Source: Allomyces arbusculus
Lineage: Eukaryota > Blastocladiomycota > Blastocladiomycetes > Blastocladiales > Blastocladiaceae
Direction of reading: 5' to 3'
Length of the DNA stretch: 64,000 bases
Assembly: GCA_027604705.1 (NCBI GenBank)
Contig: JADHYV010000031.1
Location: 62,001 to 126,000, forward strand
The translations under genes were made by a program, and so were the position numbers. Position 1 is the stretch's first letter. Each line of letters starts with the position of its first letter. The notes beneath the pieces are model-generated. The model saw only the letters and a program-made list of their open reading frames with translations. It was not told the origin of the DNA and did no database searches. Of this stretch, positions 53,375 through 64,000 are shown one piece after another.

Positions 53375-56300
53375 ATGATATCCGGATCCAACATGTTCGC
53401 CATCAAGGGCGAGGCCGTCGACTGGGACCGGGTCCTCACCTTGGATCCGGCCCAAATTCAGGCCGTTAGTGTCTACCTCTGCACCGACCTGTTCGCCACT
53501 CGCCATGTCGCGGTCACAGCCGGACAGAAGTTGGTGAAAAAGGACCATGATTGCTCAATTGCCCGACCTGCGATGCTGTAGGCTGCCGACGACGTCACGC
53601 TCGAAGACCTCTACCCGGACCTCGTCACCTGGCGCGTCTCGCTCGACGACCCGCGCGCCACGCCCGAGAACCTGGTGCGGCTGTTCCAGCTCACGCAACT
53701 CGCCATGGAGTATGAGCACCGCCTCAATTCAGTCGCTCGCTCGTTCGGCTCATGTGCTCATCCATGCGGCCACCCTGGTTAGACTCAAAAACCTGTTCCT
53801 CGAAGACGCCGAAAAGCAGTCTGCGCAACTACAAGCACAAGCGCTGCTGACGCGCGGGACCTCCAAGTCGGTGCTTCGGCTCTCGCCCATCCCCGGCGAC
53901 GATGAGCACGGCTTGCCCGCTGGATCCACCCTCGCGCTCCCCGGCGCCGCAGGCCACTCGGCGCTGACGTCGATCCAGGACCTGTCCGCCGCTCATCTCG
54001 ACGAGATCCAAGCTCTCCGCGCCGACCTGGACGAGGCCACCAAAGAGGTCACGCAGTTGCGCACGGACGTGGCCACTGCCGAGGAACAAGTGCACGTGGA
54101 ACGTGCGGCCGCGGCCAAATTGCGCGACGAAGTGCGGTTTGAGCGCATGCGCAGCAAGGACTTGGAGCTCGTAGTGGATTCGCTGAACTTGAACGTCAAG
54201 GAACTCAAGGCCGCACAGGCGCGCACGTTGGGCAGGCGGACCGAGGACGAGTACCGGACGGAGATCCGCGAAAAGGCGCAGTTGGTCGCCAAGTACTTGA
54301 CGGAGGTGCAAATGTTGTCGGCGCAGAATAGCGAGTTGGGGAATGAGGTGACCGCGATGACGGGCGAGTTGGAGGCAGTGGTCACGGAGCTCGATCGGTA
54401 CGTGGATTGTCATGGTATTTGCGCGGTGTTAAGGGTAGTCGACTGACGCTTGGTGGTGCACATTCGGTAGGTGCCAAAAGGAGAACCAGAGCCTGCAGCA
54501 GTACATTGCGCAAGTTGACGAACTACTCGCCAAGGCCGACGTGGAGCGCGAGACGCTTGAGCGCCAGATTCGTGAAATGGCCGGGGAGATTGCGCAACGC
54601 GGTACGGTTTGTTCGTGACCGGCTCGACATAGCGGCACAATGTTCCTGACCTGCGCCTTGTCGATTTGATAGACGCCGACGACCGGATTCCGAGTTTGGA
54701 GCAAGAGATTCGGGACCTGAAGGACCAGATCAAGCACGCGCAGTCGCTCAGCACCGACAAGCAGGAGGTTATCGACAAGCTCGAAAAGGAGCTGCACATG
54801 TACGCGACCGACACGTCGCACGCCGTCATTGATGACCTGCGCAAGGAACTCACGGAGCGCGGTACGGCCTGTCACCGATACGGGTGATACGTCGTTCAGT
54901 TGTCCGAACTAACCGTGCGTTCTTTACAGACATGGAAATCGAGGACCTCAAGCGCCGATTGGCCGACAGTTTCCGCGACTTTGAGCTGCTCTCGGCCGAC
55001 TGGCACCGCGAGCTGAACCAGGTGCGACACGATCAGTTGCTTCACGTACCGCTCATCAAGTCATTGTTCTCACCGCTGCCCCTATCCACCCCCTCTACGA
55101 TCAGAAAAAGGCCCCTGCGCCCGTCATCGACACCTCCGTCTCCAAGCAAGCCGCAGCACTCATGGAAACGCGCGCGCTGGCGCTCAGCGACGCGAACCAA
55201 GCGCTCGAATCCCGACTCGTGACGCTCGACAAGCAACTCGTCGCCAAGGACCGAGAGATCCAAGCGATGCACGTGGAAATGGACCGCCTATACAAGGTCG
55301 GTGCCGCCGAGTACGCGCGGCGCGAAATCCAGGAGTTGCGGCAACAACGCACCGTGCGCGACCAGGACATTGCTCAGCTCAAGTCCCGCGTCAATGAATT
55401 GCAGGCGCTCGCTGACGAACTCGCCGAGGAGAACGACGAGTTTCGGCTCAAGTTCAATTTGGGCCAGCGGTTGGGCGATGACCGGCAGTTATTGGCGCGC
55501 AAACGGCAGACCGAGATTGGACGGTTGCAGGCGGTCAACGGCAAGCTCATGGAGGAGATTGACGCGCTCGAGCGTGAACGGCTTGAATTGAAGAAACAGG
55601 TCCGGCTGCAGGCGCTCGAACGCGGCGAGCGCGCGCTCAAGCTCGGGCTCTCGGTCGACCAGCTGCACGTGCTCGAGAGTCTGGCTGAGCGAATGCGCGA
55701 GAATGACCGCGTGCTGTGCGTGTGCAACAAGGGCGATGTGGAAAAGGAGAACGTTGGGCTGAAACGCATGGTCGACGCGCAAGGAGACGAGCTTGAGCAG
55801 GCCGCGCTGCGTGTTGAGGAACTCGAGGTCAAGCTGCTCAAGACGGAGCAGAAGCTGCAGCAGGTTCAGCAGCAACTCAAGGCCCAACAGCAGGCGCCTC
55901 CACCTTTGCCACCAGCACCCGCACTGCCTACTGCGCCGTCCGAACCGGTCGAGCGGCCCGGACTGCTTCCGAGCAACCCGTCGGTCACCAACCTGGTGGT
56001 GCGCCCACCGCGCGTGGTCCTGTTCGACCGCGAAGTCATGACCGACCTCGCGACCGACGACGTCACGCCCTCCACCGTCGCTGAACCCGACCACGATGAC
56101 CCAGTCGAGTCGGCCATTTCGCACCGCTGCGCGACGTGTGGTCGCGGCGCGCGTCGTTCCACCGCTGTCCGCACGCCCGTCTACGAGGTCCCCGTCCGCG
56201 ACGCCGCGACCATGTGTGCAATCGACCTCGCCGACGTGCCGCGTGAACTTCTCGCACACCCGGACGCATCGACTGTTGCAGCGCTCTACCATCACCTGGT

Positions 56301-59300
56301 CGAGGTGATGGGTGAGCTCGACACGCTGCGGTGCCAGCCCGACGCGGTCGAGGCGCAAGTCGCTGAAATGCACGCGCGCGTCGTTGACGTGGTGGCGCAG
56401 TTGGACCAGTTGCGCAGCGATTACGCGGCGCTGCTGAAGCGACACGCAACGACTGTCGCGCGGTACGCTGACCTCGAGCACCAGCTCAGTGGGGTCCGGG
56501 CCGAGGCTGACGAGTTGCGCACAGCGATGACTGTGATTGATACTGGTGATCATGGGGAAATGGCGGCGCGGGTGACGGACCGCACGCGTGCGTTTATTAC
56601 GGCGACCAATTCGTTGCGGCAGCTCAAGCGCAAGAACTTGATCTTGAGCGGGTGGCACGAGAGTGCGCGCGCGGCGTTGCAGACCGCGACGGCCGCACAT
56701 GCGGCCAAGGAAGAGGCGTTGCGCAAGGAGGTGCATAAGCTCACGGGCCGAGTCGAGACGCTGGAAGCCGAGCGCGACCAGTTGCGTGGAACGGTGGAGA
56801 AGAGCGTCGACGCGGTGGCGCTGGCCGACGCGCAGAAGCAGCTCCTGGAGCAGACGGAGCGCACGCGGCAGCTCGAGGTCGCGGCCGCAGACCGGTTGGT
56901 GCTCGAGCTCGAGTGCATGGACCTCAAGAAACGGCACGCCGATTTGGAGGAGCAGCTCAAGCAAAGCCAGGCCGCACGCGATGTGCTCGCCGCACAAGTC
57001 GAGTCGCACCAGGTGCAGTTGCGCGACGCAAATCGGCTTGAACCTGTCGACGTCCAGGCGACGCTCGCGTCGCTGCGATCGCAGCTGGCCGAGTGCAACG
57101 CGGCCTTGTCCATGGCCGAGTCCCGCGCGGCGCTCGCGGGCATCGAGTGCGACTCGCACAAGCAAATGCAGGCCGGCCACTTGCGCATGATTGAGTCGCT
57201 CCAGAAACGCGTCGACGACATGGCCAAGCAGAATGCCGAACTGTGCGAGGCGCTCATGGCACAGCAGGCGCAGCGTCCAGTCCCTGGCCAGAACGCTGTG
57301 CCGGCCAAGTCGTCGGCCTCGACCAATGCAGACGCGACCGAGAACTGGATCGAGATTGACGTGTTGCGGCAGCAGCTTGAGCGGTATCAGCGCGAGAACC
57401 ACGCTCTGGACAACGCGAACCGGCGGCTGCGGGTCTTACTCGCCGACTTGCAGCTGCAGTCAGAGCAGACAATGCTCTTGGGCCAAGCGCACCAGCAGAT
57501 CACGGACCTGTCGCTGAGCCTGCAGGAGCAGAAGACCAAGTCTGACGAGCTCGAGCAGCGGTGTCGGCGCCTGGAGGTGCAGGACGCGGAGGTACGACAG
57601 CAATTTTTTCCCTTTTATGCACAAGGCATGCCTAACGGCCAATCACCGAGCAGAAAGACACTCAGATCCAACGGCTCGAAGACGCCCAGTCGCACCTTCG
57701 CTCATCGATTCTTATTGAGCGGCAAGAGCACCGTCTCCTCACCGCGTCGCTCACGTACCGCGCGACCAAAGCCGTCTCGCACGCCGAGTTCACGCGCGTC
57801 AAGGACGCGCTCGATTTGGCTATGCAGTATGTTCGCAAGCTCACGCACACGCTACCGGGCCGCAATAGTGACGACGACACCGTGAGCACGACTGAGTTAC
57901 GCGTCGAGAACCTGCGTCTTAAGCGGCACCTCGACGAGCTTGCGCATCTGCACGAGCTGAAGACGCGGGAGACGGAGCGGCTGCAGACGACGCTCACCGA
58001 GACGGAACGGTCGTACCTCGAACTGCTCGACGTGCAGGGCCAGGCGCGCGAAGAGCATGTCCGTGGGCAGGCGGCATTGCAGGACGAGATTGCGTCGCTC
58101 AAGACGCGGCTCGCGACGCTCACGGACCAGTCGGCACTCGCGGATAAGCTTGTGGGCGTCGAACTCGAGATGTTGCGTGTCGTGCACGAGAACGAGGGAC
58201 AGCGCGCGCGGATCGACCAGTTGCGCCAGGAAAAGGAGCAGTTGGAGTTGCAAGTGCGCCGGCTTGACGCGGCACTAATTCAGCACCAGTTGCATGCCAA
58301 CTCGGACGCGGCCGCCGTGCCGCATCCCCCACAGGACCCGCACCAGCAAATGATTCCGTTCGCGACGGCCGAGGCCCTACTGACCGGTCTGCGGCAGCAA
58401 GTGCGACAAAAGAACGCACTCGTCGAGAGTCTCGAGGCGCGCGTGCACGCATTGACGCTACAACTCAAGCAGACGCAAGCGCGTGCCGCCGCAGACGTGC
58501 AGCACGCACAACACCGACTCGCCGACTCGGAGCACCGATTGCGCGCGGCGCGTGATGCTCACGCGAGCCTGGTCGCCGATCTCGGACGAGCGCGTGCGGC
58601 CGCGGCCGCAGCTGCAACCAGTCGGCTGGCCGAGACCGACTCGCCGATGCCGTCGCGATCCGCGTCAGCGTCACTGTCACGTCAGTTTTCGCGCACGCAG
58701 CTGGTGCAGATCGAACACTTGTCGGTGCTCGTGCAGGAGCGCGACGCGCAGATTGAGCACCTTGAGACGCAGTTGCGCGCACAGGTTGAGACGATCGAGG
58801 TGAACCGGCAGGCGGCAGCCGCGCAGGTGGCCGCGCTCAAGGACCAGATCGACGTCAAGCAAGCTGAAGTGGACGAGTTGCGCAACGTGATCAATGCGTC
58901 GGTGCCGAGGTCCGAATACTTGGTGCTGCAAGATCAGTTGCAGACGACGCAGGTCGCACTCGATACGAGTCAAGTGCGCGAACAGAACTTGCAGTCGGTG
59001 ATTGACGAGGTCAAGCAGGAAATGGTTGCGCTGACCAAGCAGCAGTTACAGTTGCAGATTGTCAAGAAGCGGTACGTGTCTCTGCTTTGGGACTGGTTTG
59101 ATCATAACCTGACTGTCCTCCACCTCGTATCCGCTTTGGGCCGGAATAGACAAGAGCTCATGGATCAAGGCATCAAGTCGTGCGAGTCTTGTCTGATGCT
59201 TGGCCAGCAAATGACCCAGATCAGAGAGAAAGCTGGTTCGTCACAATCATTTATCCTATACATATCACAGATCGTGTTGATGCCGTCCTCATCCATCTCC

Positions 59301-60286
59301 CAGAAAAATCGCTAGCGCTCCGCGGCGCCCAAATCAAGCGTCTCGAAAAACGCGTCGCCGACCTGACCAAGGAGCTCGACCAGCACCTCGACAAGCAACC
59401 CGATCCGCAGGAAGTCGACACCAAGACGACGCGCGAGTTGGCGACGTGGATGCAGCGGCACGAGAAACTCGAGCAGCAAGTCGTCACGCTCGAGCAGGAC
59501 AAGAAGCGCGCCGAGAAACGCGCCGCTGAACTTCAGCGGCTCCTCGAGGCCGCGACCAAGAACATGCCTGAGCCGTCGGCACTCAAACCCGCGGCGGTAC
59601 GACCGCCACCGACGACCAAGCGGCCCGCTCCGCCGGCGCTCGCCAAGCCGGACCCGGACAACGCCGAGCTGGCGGCGGCGCGGCAGCGGATCAGGGACCT
59701 TGAGTCCAAGCTCGCGGCAGCGCAGGCCGACCGGTTGCGCGCGACGGCCAAGATGCGCAAGCAGCAGCAACTCGCGGAAACGGCGCGTGCCGAGGCCGCC
59801 GCGGCCGTCCAGGCAAAGCAAGCGGCAGCAGCCACGGTTGCGTCACTTCGCGCGGCGGTCGTGGCCGCGCAGCGCGACGAGCAGCGTGCGCGACGACAGG
59901 CGCTCGCGGCGTCCCAAAAAGTCGCAGACCTCGAAGCGGCCATAGCGCGGCCGCGGTCGCGGGTCGCTGACGTCGACGCGAGGTTGGTCGAGGAACTCGA
60001 GGACGTCAAGGCTAATTACGCACATTCGGTCGAGCTGAATGTAATTTTCGAGGAGGAGTTGCGCCGGCTCGGCGCGGATGTGGACGCGCTGCACCGCGAA
60101 TTGTATGGGCCAGTTGCGGTAAGGTCGGCGCAGTCCTCCCCGGTGGCGCCGACGGTGCACGCTGCGGATCGCGAGGTCGTCCATTCACCGGTGATTGCGT
60201 CGGTGCGGACGGCGTCGCGCCAGAGTGCGCGGTCGCAGCAGGCGGATCGGACTGCAGATGGGTGGAGAAGGCCGAGCGCGACTTGA
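53375..60286 (+). CDS. CEP290: CEP290-like centrosomal/ciliary transition-zone coiled-coil protein
   Basis: Ten inferred exons: 53375-53533, 53582-53709, 53783-54397, 54471-54601, 54673-54861, 54930-55021, 55105-57591, 57654-59071, 59150-59235, 59304-60286. All phases agree, giving 2095 residues (human 2479). CEP290 forms the Y-links that gate the flagellum base. Recognisable blocks: N-terminal VDWDRVLTLDP and NLVRLFQLTQLAME; YRTEIREKAQLVAKYLTEVQ; the central DEFRLKFNLGQ...LMEEIDALERERLELKKQVR followed by ERGERALKLGLS, closely matching the vertebrate protein; and the C-terminal LVEELEDVKANYAHSVELNV plus FEEELRRLGADVDAL. Heptad coiled coil covers nearly everything else. A Pro-rich, Cys-containing break lies near 55.9-56.2 kb. 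The start could also be the Met at 53392. Presence implies a flagellated life stage. Confidence 0.92.
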
Positions 60287-60447
60287 GGATTTGGTGATGG
60301 TGGGTGTTCTGAGCGACTGGCAAGGGCAAGTAACTGTGCATCATTCATTCAATCAACATTTATTTTTGGATTGTCCAAGCCTTTGGCGCGAACGACTGAA
60401 GGCAGCTAAATAATGGGTAACCGACAAGACAACACGAATCGCTATTT

Positions 60448-62591
60448 CTAACCCGTCGAATCGGTCGGATTCGCATCCGCTGTCCTCCCTCCAGCCATCA
60501 TCTGACCAACGGCGATAGCCACGACCGCCACCCCGACGGCCATGACGACCGCGCGCCACTCCTGCCTCCTCCTCGCAAAATTGACCCCTTCCACAACCGC
60601 ATCCCAGACGACCCCCATCAGCACGGCCACATCAAAATACGTCGGGACTCCCCCCGTCCGCTGCAACTTCGCGACCACCACCCTCGCCTGCAATTTCCGC
60701 AAAAACGCATGGAACGCGTCCGGCGGCGGGACGGCCACGCGCCAATCCGTGGCACTCAAAAACGCGCGTTCGAACCGATTGATATCGCGCGTCGCGAACC
60801 GCGTGAAGACGGCCCAGTCGGCGTTCCGGTAAATCCGGTCAAACAACATTTTCTCAGCGACGATCAGTGCGCCAAGGAAGAGGGTCGGTGGAGTCCAGTG
60901 AATCGTGGCGGCCGGGTCCGGAGCGGCCGGAGATAACATGGTGGGTGTGGTCGGTCGTGGCGGCACCGACAAGGCTGCGAGACTCGTATCCACGTGCAAT
61001 GTCGACGCCGACGCGGCGCGCGACCGGTCGCCGGCGCTTGCGCGCGCGGTGTATTCGTTCAGCGGCTCGTCGTCGCGGCGGTGGTGCCGTCGCGCGAGCG
61101 GTGCCACCGGCGGCGGTGGGGGTAGCGGCGGGACAGGTGGTGGTGGCGGGGACGCCGACCGTGCGCGCCATCGCGCGATCAACGGCGATTGGGTTCCCCA
61201 CCGCGCGACGAGCGGGGACTGTGCGCGCTTGCGTGCCATCGACCCAGGTACTTGACGCATGAGCAGCGGCCAGGGCGAGGCCATGGGCGACGGGATCGCA
61301 TCGGGCGTTGGCGGGAGCTCGTCGTCGTGATCATCCCATGGCGGTGGCAGGCCATCGTCATTGAGTGCTGCAGCGGATACCGCGCGGTCGCGCAAGCCGC
61401 GGCGCAGCTGGTCAATGTAGTAGAGCGCGAGCAGGAATGACGATGACGAGATACCCGCGGCGCGAAGCGTCCGGCGCATAAAGTGCACGGATCGGCGCGC
61501 AGCATCGAGGTCGGCCTGTCGCGCCTTGGTGCTTGCGGTCGAGTCGGTCGAGTTGGTGCGTGCAGGCTGGGAGAGGTCCGGGAAGAGCGTGTCGGCCGAC
61601 GACGGCCACGCAGACAGGTCGCGCAGCATATCACGCTTGCGCTGTCGCTTGCGGCGCGACGTGGGGGATGTGGGCGAGCTTGGAGCATCGCGCGAACGAG
61701 ACGCTTGGTCGTCTAAACAGATATCAACCGAGATCAGCCCGCGCAGCGCAAATTCCTGCACGAAAAAGCAACGAACGCACCCGCGATCCGCCGACAATAC
61801 CCATGAATCACCTCGGCGGCGACATCCAACACGTTATCTGGGATCTGGCGATGATCCGCGAGCGCACCTTGTGGTCCCGACGCGGACAGAGCCTGCAAAT
61901 ACGCCTGATAATCCGCGAGCGGCTGAGCTGCGACCTTGGCCTGCTCCGTTGCGTGTGCCGTTGCGTCGCGCAGACTCTGCTCGCTGCGCCATGCTTTGAG
62001 CCTCGGCCTTGACGGTGGTCGCGCCGGCTCAGTCACATCGGGGGGTGTACCGACAGCGGCCAAGAGAGGTGCCGACGCCGAGACGCTGCGGCGATGACTG
62101 GGACCGCGCGCGGGGCTCGATGCGCTCGACGCGCCGTCGTACGACTTGCTGCGCGGCGCGAGTGCCGAGAGCCAAGCGCGCGTGGCCGGGCGCAAGGACG
62201 GATGTGTGTCGGCTGCGGCTTGCGCGCGGTAGTACTCCTCATCGCTGTCATCTTCGATACCGTCGGCAACGCCGTCAACGTTAAGGGGACTCGTGGAGAC
62301 GGCGCGCAGCGTAACGAGCGACTCGACGTGCCGCAGGGCGGTCGGTGGCGGAGCACTGGCGGGGCGAGTGGGCGTTGGAGTCGGCCCGGTTACGCGACCC
62401 CGACCGCGAACCGCCGCAGGGCGTGGCCAAAGAGCGTGATCCGGGGCGAGATAGCGCGCTGGGACGCGATCTCGCGCGGGCGGTGGAGCGGGTGCCGCTT
62501 GTCCACGGTGGCCGCGTCTACCCGCGCCAGGTACATTGCTGCGTCGTAATCCCGCCGTTGTCGTCGTGGTATTCTTGGACGTAGAGTTCAT
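60448..62591 (-). CDS. Pcl/Pho80-like cyclin with C-terminal membrane segment
   Basis: Two inferred exons (62591-61812 and 61755-60448) give 695 residues. The cyclin box is split. The first helices (VHFMRRTLRAAGISSSSFLL, then ALYYIDQLRRGL) are followed by a ~150-residue disordered Pro/Arg/Ser insertion. The box resumes with TPPTLFLGALIVAEKMLFDR, WAVFTRFATRDINRFERAFL and SATDWRVAVP. This is the Pho80/Pcl pattern (alanine-rich helix with AEK, then NRFERxFL). A hydrophobic stretch near the C-terminus (AVVMAVGVAVVAIAVGQMMAG) suggests membrane anchoring. Pcl cyclins activate Pho85-type CDKs in nutrient and cell-cycle signalling. The N-terminal 260 residues are disordered with acidic DDSDEEYY. The 56-nt intron (GTGATT donor) is plausible but unproven; the start is the first ATG. 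It converges on CEP290, about 160 nt away. Confidence 0.78.
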
Positions 62592-63200
62592 GGCCGGCGA
62601 TCAGGCGCCGAATTGCGCGCGAACACGAGACGAGAGCTCGCGCGCGCCGTCATGGGCGCAAGTGCGGGCAGTCGCGAGTACGGCCGCGCTTGGTCGAGGT
62701 CGTAAGAGAGGAGCAATGCGCCGTCGTCTTGCACGGACGGGTCGGGTGATGGCAACGTGGCAGGTATATTTTGGAACAAGCAGCTGTAAGTACATTGAAA
62801 AATTGCGTGCAAGATGTCAAGCTGTCACAGTGACCAACTTCTCCAACGTCACAAAACAAACGCGAAAAAGAACACGAAATGCAACCAGCAACCTTGCTGG
62901 GGCACTCCATCCATCGCCAACAGGTGCTCAGTGAGCACCGCCTGGCCGCGGCGGCCAGTGGAACCCCACAAAACGCGACACACGGGGAGGAAGAGGCAGT
63001 GGGTCGTTTGTCAACAGCAGCTCCACCTTGTCCAAGCTGCCGAGGCAACGCCAGTAGCCATGAACGGTCAAACAGTGCGCAATCGCGCCCATGAGCGGCG
63101 CGAGATGCGTGGCAAACACGACGTGGTCGTCAATCTGGGCTGCAACTAACTCGAGGGCCAAGTCGTAGCTGGCAGACTGGGACAGGCCATTGCACAGGCG
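62588..63200 (-). other. Possible unrecognised minus-strand gene upstream of the cyclin
   Basis: Two stretches read like protein. One is about 63200-62928 (CNGLSQSASYDLALELVAAQ, then IDDHVVFATHLAPLMGAIAH and SLDKVELLLTNDPLPLPP). The other is about 62783-62588 (SPDPSVQDDGALLLSYDLDQ, then ARPYSRLPALAP), preceded by a good acceptor (TACTTACAG). I could not connect them with confident splice sites, and no family is recognised. The second frame's stop overlaps the cyclin ATG (ATGA). This may be a separate gene, 5' exons of the cyclin, or chance. The rest of 62592-63496 shows no other gene. Confidence 0.25.
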
Positions 63201-63496
63201 CTTTTGGAAGGTTATGAGGATTGTTCAACCGACCCAGCATGCACGCCGCCTGCGAGACGGAGAGGCGCGCCTCGCACCACCAAAAAAACAAAGATCAGGC
63301 AGCTGTGCTGGACTTCCCTCACCAGCGTATCTCCTCTCTCTCCTGCTCGCTATTCGCTACATGCTTCCTCCTTACCGCCTTGCTCTCCACCACCGGCCGC
63401 GACCCAAGCACCAGCACGTCCGCGCCGTGCGCCCGCGCACACTCGTCGACCGACCAGATCCTCACGCTCCTTAGCTTCGCTCTTCCTTGCCTCACC

Positions 63497-64000
63497 ATGC
63501 CGGCCAACCCACCAATCGCCACCATCTACTCCCGCCGCGGCCGCGACTACCCCGGCAGCGTCCCGCCCGGACACAACAAGCCCGCCGCAGAGTCCGCTTC
63601 CGGCTTGAATCTGACGAAACCCCGCTGCCTCGCGCCGCAACCCACGCAGGCGTCGCTCTTCAGCGACCTCGGCGGGCTGCAGGTCGCGCCGCCTGCGGAC
63701 CTCAATTCGAACCCGAACACCGCAGTGGCCCTTCCGGTTGTGGCTGCCGCGGTCCTTTCCACAGCGCTGGGCCAGAAACCGGCACCTGCTCCGCCGGCAT
63801 CGCCGGGCGCACCGCCGGTCCGTGCTCCACCACCGGGTGCGGCCATTGCGCGCCGCGACGTGCGTGCGATTCCCCGGCCGGTCGGTCGCCGAGTGCGCCT
63901 GCACCCCTGCTGACTCTCCCTACCAACACGTATGTAGCACGTCCTTCACCGGATCCGCACCCCGATGATCCTCAAGAAAGGCGCCGCGATCACCGACAAC
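63497..64000 (+). CDS. Hypothetical protein, 5' part (runs off the window)
   Basis: The ATG at 63497 (CTCACCATGC) opens a Pro/Ala-rich frame of 132 codons (MPANPPIATIYSRRGRDYPG and on) containing a short hydrophobic stretch (TAVALPVVAAAVLSTAL). It then meets a stop unless spliced. An intron 63893-63937 (GTGCGC...TATGTAG, 45 nt) would continue the frame to the window end as HVLHRIRTPMILKKGAAITD. The product is not recognised; a membrane or targeting segment is possible. The leader contains CGACCGACC about 45 nt upstream of the ATG. Confidence 0.5.

Noticed and set aside
55489-57402. A 637-codon minus-strand open frame opposite CEP290
   Set aside because: Same codon-bias shadow; the plus frame contains conserved CEP290 blocks.
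1-64000. Transposons, retroelement fossils, CRISPR arrays, prophage or bacterial contamination
   Set aside because: No reverse transcriptase, integrase or transposase motifs, no long terminal or inverted repeats and no regular spacer arrays were seen; spliced eukaryotic genes run along the whole window.

Overview
This window is a GC-rich, gene-dense piece of a eukaryotic nuclear genome. Most of the larger genes carry short spliceosomal introns, mostly about 40-135 nt with GT...AG ends. The gene content points to a zoosporic (flagellated) early-diverging fungus: a long CEP290-like ciliary transition-zone protein, fungal-type housekeeping genes (riboflavin synthase, a Pcl/Pho80-like cyclin, an IAH1-like esterase, a LAMMER kinase) and Ala/Pro-rich regulatory proteins. 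Blastocladiomycota (an Allomyces or Catenaria relative) is my best guess. That placement is inference; no rRNA or other species marker is present.

Layout. 1-1.2 kb (-): broken copy of an F-box/LRR-like family. 1.9-2.8 kb (+): Mpv17/PMP22 membrane protein. 3.2-5.3 kb (-): NOL10/Enp2 ribosome-biogenesis factor. 6.3-8.4 kb (+): single-pass membrane protein. 8.6-10.0 kb (-): BTB/T1-domain protein. 10.2-11.5 kb (+): USE1 SNARE. 11.5-12.4 kb (-): riboflavin synthase. 13.0-14.9 kb (+): GNL3L/Grn1 nucleolar GTPase. 15.2-16.5 kb (+): a CobS-type cobalamin synthase, unexpected in a fungus. 16.7-18.1 kb (-): another single-pass membrane protein. 19.2-20.6 kb (-): F-box protein with a Cys-rich C-terminus. 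21.8-25.1 kb (+): two tandem TFIIB genes. 26.1-30.1 kb (-): giant LAMMER kinase. 32.0-32.8 kb (+): SGNH esterase. 32.9-36.5 kb (+): two more degenerate F-box/LRR copies. 37.7-41.4 kb (-): 1221-residue protein of unknown function. 43.5-46.6 kb (+): bHLH transcription factor. 48.2-51.6 kb (+): cytosolic isoleucyl-tRNA synthetase. 52.0-53.1 kb (+): SDR oxidoreductase. 53.4-60.3 kb (+): CEP290. 60.4-62.6 kb (-): cyclin. 63.5 kb to the end (+): start of an unknown gene.

There is no operon-like organisation; neighbours are functionally mixed. Several pairs are tightly convergent (USE1/RIB5 stop codons 44 nt apart, CEP290/cyclin about 160 nt, cobS/membrane protein about 230 nt) or share a short divergent promoter (BTB/USE1, 264 nt). 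Ribosome biogenesis is represented twice (Enp2, GNL3L), and basal transcription by the tandem TFIIB pair.

The most noteworthy signals are the spliced eukaryotic cobS gene, which suggests corrinoid remodelling or salvage; the tandem TFIIB paralogues, one with an intron and one without; and the decaying F-box/LRR family. No CRISPR array, rRNA, convincing tRNA or transposon was seen. Exon boundaries were inferred by eye from frame continuity and splice consensus. Where they restore a known family signature (Mpv17, RIB5, CobS, GNL3L, IleRS, SDR, LAMMER, CEP290) I trust them most.
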